NCBI RefSeq assembly: GCF_003075075.1
Contig: NZ_QCYM01000009.1
Coordinates: 116,569 to 180,568 of the forward strand
Length of the DNA: 64,000 bases
Source: Labrenzia sp. 011
GTDB lineage: Bacteria > Pseudomonadota > Alphaproteobacteria > Rhizobiales > Stappiaceae
Reading direction: 5' to 3'
This document shows positions 57,267-64,000 of this stretch, piece by piece. The notes beneath the pieces were generated by a model, which ran no database searches, was not told the origin of the DNA, and saw only the letters and a list, made by a program, of their open reading frames with translations. A program made the translations under genes and the position numbers. Each line of letters opens with the position of its first letter. The stretch's first letter is position 1.

Positions 57267-58007
57267 ATGAGACCAGGAAATCAAAGCAATAAGCGCATGC
57301 GCGGAAGGGGCCGCAAGGGTCCTAATCCGCTAACCCGGACATTCGAATCGAACGGTCCTGATGTGAAAATCCGTGGCACAGCGATGCATATCGCGGAGAA
57401 GTATCAGCAGCTTGCCCGTGATGCGCATGCATCCGGCGACCGGGTGATGTCCGAGAATTACAACCAGCATGCAGAGCACTATCTCCGCATCGTGGCTGCC
57501 GCACAGCCGCCCCAGCAGGCGGCTCAGTCCTCTGCCCGTGGCGAGGCTGACGAGGGGTTCGACAATACCGCGCCCGTCAATGGATCGGCGGCCAATAACG
57601 GTAATGGCGCAGAGCGTCCTCCGGCACCGGAGCGCACGTCTTCGGCCGCCGACGAGGATCTTGTCGACGCCGACAGCCCGCAGCCCTTCATCGAAGACAT
57701 GCCGCTGATCGATCCGGAAGGCCAGGTCAATGGCACCGGACAGAAGGCCGGGGCGGACGAAACGGCAGGCGAGGAAAAGCCGCGCCGTCGGGCACGGGTG
57801 CCTCGCGCCCGCACGCCGCGCCGGACTGCCGCGTCGTCTTCCGAGGCCGCGCCCCAGACGGCAGCTTCCCCCCGTGAGGCGGAAGCTCCGGGCGGGGAAG
57901 AGCCTGCGAAACCGCAACGCCGGCCCGCTCGGGCGCGCCGCGCCAAGGTTGCCGACGAAGTGTCGAGCGAGGCTTCAAGCGCAGGCGAAATGACCCCGGG
58001 CGAATAA
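57267..58007 (+). CDS. DUF4167 domain protein with disordered tail
   Basis: A 246-aa basic/low-complexity protein. Its N-terminal 75 residues form the conserved DUF4167: MRPGNQSNKRMRGRGRKG, then NPLTRTFESNGPDVKIRGTA, then AEKYQQLARDAHASGDR and QHAEHYLRI. This Arg/Gly start suggests RNA binding. The rest is acidic/Ala-rich then Arg-rich and likely disordered. The family is alphaproteobacterial and uncharacterised. ATG 57267 is chosen; a GTG at 57228 would add 13 residues. A terminator follows, so it is a single gene despite lying beside clpB. Confidence 0.9.
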   Translation: MRPGNQSNKRMRGRGRKGPNPLTRTFESNGPDVKIRGTAMHIAEKYQQLARDAHASGDRVMSENYNQHAEHYLRIVAAAQPPQQAAQSSARGEADEGFDNTAPVNGSAANNGNGAERPPAPERTSSAADEDLVDADSPQPFIEDMPLIDPEGQVNGTGQKAGADETAGEEKPRRRARVPRARTPRRTAASSSEAAPQTAASPREAEAPGGEEPAKPQRRPARARRAKVADEVSSEASSAGEMTPGE

Positions 58008-58032
58008 GCGGCCCGGGTGAAGATCGGTTTGT

Positions 58033-58062
58033 GAAAACGGCGTCCGGAAGGGCGCCGTTTTC
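58033..58062 (+). terminator. Intrinsic terminator of the DUF4167 gene
   Basis: GAAAACGGCG (58033-58042) and CGCCGTTTTC (58053-58062) form a perfect 10-bp stem with a 10-base loop; the stem itself ends in a T-run followed by GTTTGG. It lies 25 bases after the stop codon. Confidence 0.8.
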
Positions 58063-58507
58063 GTTTGGATTGCAAATTTCCACAGGGGTGCGTGACTTAG
58101 ATCAACAGATCTGCAACCGGAATCGATTAAAAGGTTGGTCACGGACCCGGTTCAGCCGCGCTTCGCGGGTTCGTACCCGGAAGGCTGATTGCTTGAACCA
58201 GTTCGAGGCAATCCTGTGCGTGTTTTCTTCCTCACGGGATGCCCGATCGTTGCGAAAGGTTCCAGAAATGACCCGCTTTTCCGTCGCTGCCGCTCCCTGA
58301 GGGGAGCCATTCGCATCAAACCACGTCGTCCTCGTTTGCGGGATCGTGACCTGGGGGCTTTTGTGATGAATATGCAACACTATATTATGGGAGCAATGCT
58401 TCGGATCCCGGCCGGGATCGCAGGCGTTGTGCGGATGCCCGCAACGGGGTCCGTATCCCACAACGTTCCCCACGCTTCGGGTGGTGCGGACGGTCAGGAG
58501 GTATCTT
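58063..58507. promoter_or_regulatory. clpB upstream region
   Basis: 445 bases without a supportable gene. TTGTGA (58361-58366), a 16-base spacer and TATTAT (58383-58388) form a possible vegetative promoter. CTTGAA near 58191 followed at about 17 bases by CCTGTG loosely resembles an alphaproteobacterial RpoH (sigma32) site, expected for clpB, but the match is weak. The long leader may carry heat-sensing structure. Confidence 0.35.
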
Positions 58508-61105
58508 ATGAACTTTGAGAAATATACCGAACGTGCCCGCGGGTTCGTTCAGTCCGCCCAGACCTATGCGCTGGGGCAGGGCCATCAGCAGTTCACGCCC
58601 GAACATATCCTGAAAGTGCTTCTGGACGACCCGGAAGGCATGGCCAGCGGTCTGATCGACAGGGCCGGCGGTCAGTCGAAACTGCTCAAGGCCGACCTGG
58701 AAGATGTCCTGGAGAAGATGCCCAAGGTGTCCGGCGGGGCCGGACAGCTCTATATGGCACAGGGCACTGCGCGCCTGTTCGAACAGGCGGAAAAGATCGC
58801 CGAGAAGGCGGGTGACAGCTATGTCACCGTCGAACGGTTGCTGCTTGCGCTCGCCATGGATGGCGACAGCGAGGCCGGCAAGCTGATGAAGCGCCACGGG
58901 GTCACGCCGAACGGGCTGAACGAGGCGATCAACCAGTTGCGCCAGGGCCGGACGGCCGACAGCGCCACGGCGGAAAGCCAGTATGACGCGCTCAAGAAAT
59001 ACGCCCGCGATCTGACCCAGGTCGCGCGCGAGGGCAAACTCGATCCTGTCATCGGCCGCGACGAGGAAATCCGCCGGACGATCCAGGTCCTGTCCCGGCG
59101 TACGAAGAACAATCCCGTGCTGATCGGCGAACCGGGCGTGGGCAAGACCGCGATAGCCGAGGGACTGGCGCTGCGGATCATCAACGGGGATGTGCCTGAA
59201 TCCCTGAAGGACAAGCAGCTTCTGGCGCTCGACATGGGCTCGCTGATCGCCGGTGCGAAATACCGCGGAGAATTCGAGGAGCGCCTGAAGGCGATTCTGG
59301 CCGAGGTCGAGGCGGCTGCGGGCAAGGTCATCCTGTTCATCGACGAAATGCACACGCTTGTCGGAGCCGGCAAGGCCGACGGCGCGATGGATGCCTCAAA
59401 TCTTCTCAAGCCGGCGCTTGCCCGCGGGCAGCTGCATTGTGTCGGGGCAACGACGCTCGACGAATTCAGGAAGCACGTGGAAAAGGACGCGGCGCTGGCC
59501 CGCCGGTTCCAGCCGGTCTTCGTCAGCGAACCGACGGTCGAGGATACGATTTCGATCCTGCGCGGCATCAAGGAGAAATACGAACTTCATCATGGCGTGC
59601 GCATAACGGACTCGGCCATCGTTTCCGCCGCGACCCTCTCCAACCGCTATATCACCGACAGGTTTCTGCCGGACAAGGCCATCGACCTGATGGACGAAGC
59701 CGGCAGCCGTCTGCGGATGCAGGTGGATTCCAAGCCCGAGGAGCTGGACGAACTCGATCGCAGGATCATCCAGCTGAAAATCGAGCGGGAAGCGCTGAAG
59801 GTCGAGGATGACGCGGCCTCCAAGGACAGGCTGGCCCGGCTGGAAAAGGAACTGACGGATCTGGAAGAGCAGTCCCAGTCCCTGACGGGGCGCTGGCTGA
59901 GCGAGAAGGAGAAGCTGAACCTCGAGCAGAAGATCAAGGAGCAGCTGGAGCAGGCCCGTACGGATCTGGAAATCGCGCAGCGCCGGGGCGATCTCACCAA
60001 GGCCGGCGAACTGGCCTATGGCGTCATCCCGGATCTGGAGCGCAAGCTGGTCGAGGCCGAAGCCTCGGAAGACACCGACACCATGGTGGATGAGGCGGTC
60101 ACGCCGGCTCATATCGCCCAGGTCGTGTCGAAATGGACGGGCATTCCGGTCGACAAGATGCTGGAAGGCGAACGCGAGAAGCTGTTGAGCATGGAAGATG
60201 CCCTGGCGAGCCGGGTGATCGGTCAGGCCGAAGCGATCCATGCGGTGGCAACGGCGGTCCGCCGCGCCCGGGCAGGCCTTCAGGATCCGAACAGGCCGAT
60301 CGGCTCGTTCATGTTCCTCGGCCCGACCGGTGTCGGCAAGACCGAACTCACCAAGGCGCTTGCCAGCTTCCTGTTCGACGACGACAGCGCGATGGTGCGG
60401 ATCGACATGTCGGAATACATGGAAAAGCATTCCGTCTCCCGTCTGATCGGCGCGCCTCCGGGCTATGTCGGTTACGAGGAAGGGGGCGCGCTGACGGAAG
60501 CCGTGCGCCGGCGGCCCTATCAGGTGGTGCTTTTCGACGAGATCGAGAAGGCCCACGGGGATGTGTTCAACGTGCTTCTGCAGGTGCTCGACGATGGCCG
60601 TCTGACCGATGGTCAGGGCCGAACCGTCGATTTCCGCAACACGCTGATCATCATGACCTCGAACCTGGGGGCGGAGTATCTGGTCAACCAGGGGGAAGGC
60701 GAGGATACGGACGCCGTGCGGGATGAAGTGATGGGGACCGTGCGCGGGCATTTCAGGCCGGAATTCCTCAACCGGCTTGACGAGATCGTGCTGTTCCACC
60801 GCCTGCAGCGTTCGCAGATGGCCAATATCGTCATGATCCAGCTCGAACGGCTGCGGGAGCTGCTTGAGGACCGCAAGATCACGCTGAACCTGGACGACAG
60901 CGCTGTCGGCTGGCTGGCCCAGAAGGGCTATGACCCGGCCTATGGTGCCCGGCCGCTGAAGCGCGTGATCCAGAAGGACGTTCAGGATCCGCTGGCGGAA
61001 AAGCTGTTGTCCGGCGAAATACTCGACGGTCAGACGGTGAATGTCTCCGCGGGTGGTGACCGGCTGATCTTCCAGGTCGAGGGCACCGCAAGCGCGGCTG
61101 CCTGA
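58508..61105 (+). CDS. clpB: ATP-dependent disaggregase ClpB
   Basis: ClpB threads aggregated proteins through its hexamer with DnaK/DnaJ. At 865 aa it is full length. It has the N domain (about 1-145: [30 protein letters not shown]), NBD1 with Walker [10 protein letters not shown], the M-domain coiled coil (about 405-520, which meets DnaK), and NBD2 with [10 protein letters not shown] and the pore loop [12 protein letters not shown] 58508 has the ideal SD AGGAGG 6 bases upstream. The frame to 58427 is not conserved. Confidence 0.98.
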   Translation: MNFEKYTERARGFVQSAQTYALGQGHQQFTPEHILKVLLDDPEGMASGLIDRAGGQSKLLKADLEDVLEKMPKVSGGAGQLYMAQGTARLFEQAEKIAEKAGDSYVTVERLLLALAMDGDSEAGKLMKRHGVTPNGLNEAINQLRQGRTADSATAESQYDALKKYARDLTQVAREGKLDPVIGRDEEIRRTIQVLSRRTKNNPVLIGEPGVGKTAIAEGLALRIINGDVPESLKDKQLLALDMGSLIAGAKYRGEFEERLKAILAEVEAAAGKVILFIDEMHTLVGAGKADGAMDASNLLKPALARGQLHCVGATTLDEFRKHVEKDAALARRFQPVFVSEPTVEDTISILRGIKEKYELHHGVRITDSAIVSAATLSNRYITDRFLPDKAIDLMDEAGSRLRMQVDSKPEELDELDRRIIQLKIEREALKVEDDAASKDRLARLEKELTDLEEQSQSLTGRWLSEKEKLNLEQKIKEQLEQARTDLEIAQRRGDLTKAGELAYGVIPDLERKLVEAEASEDTDTMVDEAVTPAHIAQVVSKWTGIPVDKMLEGEREKLLSMEDALASRVIGQAEAIHAVATAVRRARAGLQDPNRPIGSFMFLGPTGVGKTELTKALASFLFDDDSAMVRIDMSEYMEKHSVSRLIGAPPGYVGYEEGGALTEAVRRRPYQVVLFDEIEKAHGDVFNVLLQVLDDGRLTDGQGRTVDFRNTLIIMTSNLGAEYLVNQGEGEDTDAVRDEVMGTVRGHFRPEFLNRLDEIVLFHRLQRSQMANIVMIQLERLRELLEDRKITLNLDDSAVGWLAQKGYDPAYGARPLKRVIQKDVQDPLAEKLLSGEILDGQTVNVSAGGDRLIFQVEGTASAAA

Positions 61106-61172
61106 CGGCAGGCACCCGGAGCGGCCCCGACCTGGCGGAGCGCCGGGAAGGCAATGCTCCGGTCGAAATGAA

Positions 61173-61204
61173 GAAAGCCCGCGGGACCTGTCCCGCGGGC
61201 TTTC
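61173..61204 (+). terminator. clpB terminator
   Basis: GAAAGCCCGCGGGA (61173-61186) pairs perfectly with TCCCGCGGGCTTTC (61191-61204), 14 bp with loop CCTG. It lies 68 bases after the clpB stop and before the convergent M23 peptidase gene, which it may also serve. Confidence 0.85.
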
Positions 61205-61323
61205 CGGTTTTCTGCCATGCCCTTTGCCTGCATGTTGCATTCAAGCGCTTTCCCTGCCTCAGGCAGGCGCCCGAGGCAGGGCGTCATTGCGAATGCGGTC
61301 GGCCGATTTTCTGAGTTCACACC

Positions 61324-63300
61324 CTAGTTGATCGAAGCGAGGCGGGACGGTTTGCGGACGCGCTCCAGAAGCGCATCGACCCGATGGCGTTCCGCCTCGA
61401 AGGTGGCACGCATTTCCCCATCCAGGGTGCGGCCCTTGGGCAGCTTGATGCGCATCGGATCCATGTAGCGGCTGTTCACCAGCACTTCGTAGTGCAGATG
61501 CGGACCGGTGGACAGTCCGGTGGACCCCACATAGCCGACGATCTGGCCCTGGGTGACGCGAACGCCTTCCTGGATGCCCTTGCCGAAGCCGCTCATGTGA
61601 TTGTAGGTGGTGGTGTATCCGTTGGTATGGCGCAGTTCGACACGGCGCCCGTAACCGGAACTCCAGCCGGCCTTGACGACAACCCCGTTGCCCGCGGCGA
61701 TGATCGGCGTGCCGCGCGGCGCGGACCAGTCGACGCCGCGGTGCATCTTTGTATATCCGTGGATCGGATGGCGGCGCATGCCGAAGCCGGAGCGGAACTT
61801 GCCGCCATTGAGCGGTTTGCGGATGAGGAATTTCTTCGCGCTCTGGCCGGAGGCGTCATAAAAATCGGTGACCCCGTCATCCGGTGAGCGGTAGCGGTAG
61901 AATTCCCGCGTGGTGTTGCCGGTGTTCAGGGAGGCATAGAGGATCTTCGGGCCGCTGTTGTCGTCGCCTTCGGCAAAGAACAGCTCCAGGGAGTCGCCCG
62001 GCTGGACGCGTGCATTGAAATCCACGTCGAAGGAGAACATGCGCACCAGATCGTCGATGATCTCCTCGGGCATGTCCTGTTCAAGGGCCGTCTGGTAAAG
62101 GCTGTCGTAGATCGCCGGTGTCGGACCGCCGTAGGAAACCCGGTCGGCTTCCGCGAAGGCGTCGGCCAGGAAGGTGCTGGGTTCTTTCGCCCGGATATAG
62201 TCGCCGCTGTCGGAACGGGCCACCGTCGCCTGGTGTTCGGTGTTCTCGTAGATGCTGATGCGTTCGGGGCGCATGCGTTCGAGGTCTTCCGGCGACGGCG
62301 CGAAGGCTATCCGCAGCCTCTGGCCGTCGGCCAGCTCCGATATGCCGAAATTCGAGCGGAAGGCGGCCGCGATCGTGCGGGCTTCTGCCTCGGTCGCATC
62401 GTGGTCCATCAGAACGTCGGCCAGATCCTGCTCCGCGCTCACCGGGACGATGCTTTCGTCCATGCCCGCGAAGCGGATGTCCTCGTCGCGCTTGGAGACG
62501 AAGGAGACGTTCTCGGGCGTGATGCGGACCGCATAGCGTTCCAGATCCGGCTGAAGCGCCAGATTGAAATCGAAGCGTCCCGGATCGACCAGGGTCTTGG
62601 AAGCCATTTCAACGGCGTCGATGGACAGGGTCCGGGCCGTTTCGCGAACCCGCAATTCCACCTCGGTCTCCGAAGGGGTCTTCTCCTGGTCGATGGCGGC
62701 GCTCGATACAGGGAAGGGGGTCAGGCTGATGCTGACCTCGCTCTCAAGCTTGGCGCCATAGATGGAGTCGGCCAGCAGGGGCGTGCCGCTGTCGCCGACA
62801 CCGGCCGGAGAGTTGTCCTCGCGGCTGTCGGCAAACATGTTCAGCGGGTTGAAGGGGGGGATGCGATCGGCAAGTTCGGGGTCCTTGCGGGTGGCCAGGG
62901 TCGCACTGACGAAAACATGCGGCTGGACACGGATGTAATCCCGGTCGCCGTCGCGGGTGACGACATTCACGTCGATCACATGCTTGCTGGAGTATTCGGC
63001 GGCTGTGCGCAGGGCCCTGTCGCCCTTGCTGCCGCCGCCGGCGGTACCCGGCAGGCCGTTCAGATAGGCCCCGGCGGAGGGGGCCGCCTCCACGCTGTAC
63101 TGGCCGTCGAGCGCAGCCATCAGGGCGCCGCCCATAAGGACAAGGGACGTCACACCGGTGAGAACGGTCCCCGCAAGCCAGCGCAGGGAAACCTGCCGCC
63201 GGTCGGAAAGACCGCTGCGGCCCTCATAGCCGCGCAATGGCGGCTCGTCACCAAGCTCTATGTGAAGAGACTGTGCGCTATGGAAGGGGCCAAATTGCAT
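61324..63300 (-). CDS. M23-family peptidoglycan endopeptidase-like protein
   Basis: A 658-aa membrane-anchored periplasmic protein. One TM helix lies at about residues 40-62 (WLAGTVLTGVTSLVLMGGALMA), a long periplasmic region (about 65-480) follows with an OapA/LysM-like opacity segment around 310-440, and the M23 LytM domain is at about 500-620. The metal ligands are visible in MHRGVDWSAPRG and GPHLHYEV, so it is probably an active zinc endopeptidase that cuts peptide cross-links during growth or division. Convergent with clpB. Confidence 0.92.
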   Translation of the reverse strand: MQFGPFHSAQSLHIELGDEPPLRGYEGRSGLSDRRQVSLRWLAGTVLTGVTSLVLMGGALMAALDGQYSVEAAPSAGAYLNGLPGTAGGGSKGDRALRTAAEYSSKHVIDVNVVTRDGDRDYIRVQPHVFVSATLATRKDPELADRIPPFNPLNMFADSREDNSPAGVGDSGTPLLADSIYGAKLESEVSISLTPFPVSSAAIDQEKTPSETEVELRVRETARTLSIDAVEMASKTLVDPGRFDFNLALQPDLERYAVRITPENVSFVSKRDEDIRFAGMDESIVPVSAEQDLADVLMDHDATEAEARTIAAAFRSNFGISELADGQRLRIAFAPSPEDLERMRPERISIYENTEHQATVARSDSGDYIRAKEPSTFLADAFAEADRVSYGGPTPAIYDSLYQTALEQDMPEEIIDDLVRMFSFDVDFNARVQPGDSLELFFAEGDDNSGPKILYASLNTGNTTREFYRYRSPDDGVTDFYDASGQSAKKFLIRKPLNGGKFRSGFGMRRHPIHGYTKMHRGVDWSAPRGTPIIAAGNGVVVKAGWSSGYGRRVELRHTNGYTTTYNHMSGFGKGIQEGVRVTQGQIVGYVGSTGLSTGPHLHYEVLVNSRYMDPMRIKLPKGRTLDGEMRATFEAERHRVDALLERVRKPSRLASIN

Positions 63301-63701
63301 TAATTCCTGTCCGGTCCTTCATACAGCCTGCGAGGGGATCATAACCGTCAGCCCGTGAACAGGGCCGGGGACTCCCGTCCGCCAACATAATCTGATCCTG
63401 CTAAATGCAGTGTTTGACTAAAAACGTCAATTGTTTCCGCGACGCCGACGTTGCCCCGGCCAAGGTTGAGAGCGTCGGTACCTGCGGAATTTGTCCGTTG
63501 TGTGATTATATCCCTTCATGGACGGCCTTTACAGCAAAAGAGATGGTACAAGAGTGCACAGGCGCCGGTGCGGCAGGCATATCGCGGTTCCGGTGCGGGT
63601 GGAAATCCGGGGACATCGTCGGGACCGTTGGCCTAACGCGATGTTTGAATGGCGTTTTTCGGGGCCGGATTCGTTCTGTGAATCTTTTTTGACAAAGTCT
63701 G
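63301..63701. other. Intergenic region between the M23 gene and the rRNA promoter
   Basis: About 400 bases. The left part must contain the promoter of the minus-strand M23 gene. Short plus-strand frames (for example 63405-63692, 95 codons) are rich in Cys, Gly and Arg, lack an SD, and look like chance. A TTGACA at 63689-63694 lies close to the rRNA -35 box and might be a second, alternative -35. Confidence 0.35.
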
Positions 63702-63730
63702 TTGACTCCGGTTCGGGCCCTGCGTATAAC
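63702..63730 (+). promoter_or_regulatory. Strong sigma70 promoter, probably of an rRNA operon
   Basis: TTGACT (63702-63707), exactly 17 bases, then TATAAC (63725-63730), near-ideal for a vegetative promoter. Transcription should start near 63737. It feeds a leader that resembles known alphaproteobacterial 16S leaders. Confidence 0.8.
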
Positions 63731-63736
63731 GCCCTC

Positions 63737-64000
63737 CATCGACGGCGGCGCCGCCATCTCGGCGCTCTTCGCAGTCGGTTCTACCGGACATTTTCGTCGC
63801 TCAGACCTGGAAACAGGAGCAGGCTTGACGTCTTTGGTCGGAGGCCTTGTGCCGCATTCACGCTATGTGAATGGTTCATTGACAATTTGATTTTGAAGGA
63901 AGGGAAGCGTAGGCGGCGTTGGCCTTGCGGGAAGCTTGGCTTTGAGCACTTGTGTTCGGAGTTTGGTTTTTAAGTAAGGGTTACGCAGGTACGCTGATCT
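63737..64000 (+). other. rRNA operon leader (16S gene begins beyond the window)
   Basis: The sequence around 63870-63925 (GGTTCATTGACAATTTGA, then GAAGGAAGGGAAGCGTAGGC) matches my recollection of the conserved leader just upstream of 16S rRNA in Hyphomicrobiales. GTTCATTGACAATTT also resembles the boxA antitermination element TGCTCTTTAACAATTT of E. coli. The start of 16S (AGAGTTTGATCCTGG) is not seen before base 64000. Confidence 0.7.

Noticed and set aside
58189..58518. 109-codon plus-strand frame ahead of clpB
   Set aside because: Overlaps the clpB start, no homology or SD; treated as leader region.

Overview
The window is a high-GC chromosomal segment of an alphaproteobacterium. Gene content and order (tsaD divergent from hemC-hemD-Mic60-like-hemY; ubiG divergent from lysC-ptsP-prfA-prmC; DUF4167 followed by clpB) fit Hyphomicrobiales, and a marine Stappiaceae-type genome (Labrenzia/Roseibium/Stappia) is my best guess. 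That placement rests on gene order and protein flavour read by eye, not on a database search. No phage, IS element or CRISPR array was seen; almost everything is ordinary core chromosome.

Layout. 1-7.4 kb: 3' end of an unidentified gene, tsaD, then the heme block hemC-hemD-Mic60-like-hemY. 7.7 kb: tRNA-Thr(CGT) and an orphan membrane protein. 8.9-16.6 kb: a minus-strand leucine/isovalerate degradation operon (TetR regulator, mccB, mccA, acyl-CoA synthetase, HMG-CoA lyase, crotonase) with a palindromic operator ahead of the regulator, which it shares with the divergent ppk2. 17.8-21.7 kb: a Gfo/Idh/MocA oxidoreductase, then a soluble PAS histidine kinase and a response regulator with an unusual output domain, preceded by an AT-rich island. 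21.8-28.9 kb: infC (ATT start), several small membrane or stress-type proteins, MgtC/SapB, a methylsuccinyl-CoA dehydrogenase-like enzyme, YihY/BrkB and an EamA transporter.

29-38.7 kb: a methyl-accepting chemotaxis protein, a ferredoxin reductase-type flavoprotein, a glycosyltransferase-like protein, an alpha/beta hydrolase, a divergent class III cyclase-domain protein, and a GT2/GtrA/PMT-type membrane glycosylation cluster. 38.8-56.9 kb: housekeeping genes secA, ppiC-type isomerase, argJ, mutT, orphan Flp pilin, an NDUFAF5-like methyltransferase, comF, grxC, Nit2-like amidase, DUF1178, phasin, hydrolase-ubiG, lysC, ptsP, prfA and prmC. 57.3-63.3 kb: DUF4167, clpB and an M23 peptidase. The last 300 bases hold a strong sigma70 promoter and a leader typical of an alphaproteobacterial rRNA operon; the 16S gene should begin just beyond the window.

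Functional links: the Liu-type operon feeds acetyl-CoA and acetoacetate; the methylsuccinyl-CoA dehydrogenase-like enzyme and the phasin suggest an ethylmalonyl-CoA pathway and polyhydroxybutyrate storage; ppk2 and ptsP (PTS-Ntr) point to phosphate and nitrogen control. No clearly new multi-gene system was found. The items most worth checking are the response regulator with a second, apparently degenerate receiver-like domain, the cyclase-domain protein lacking canonical catalytic residues, and the structured regulatory stretches near infC, the histidine kinase and the host-attachment-type gene.
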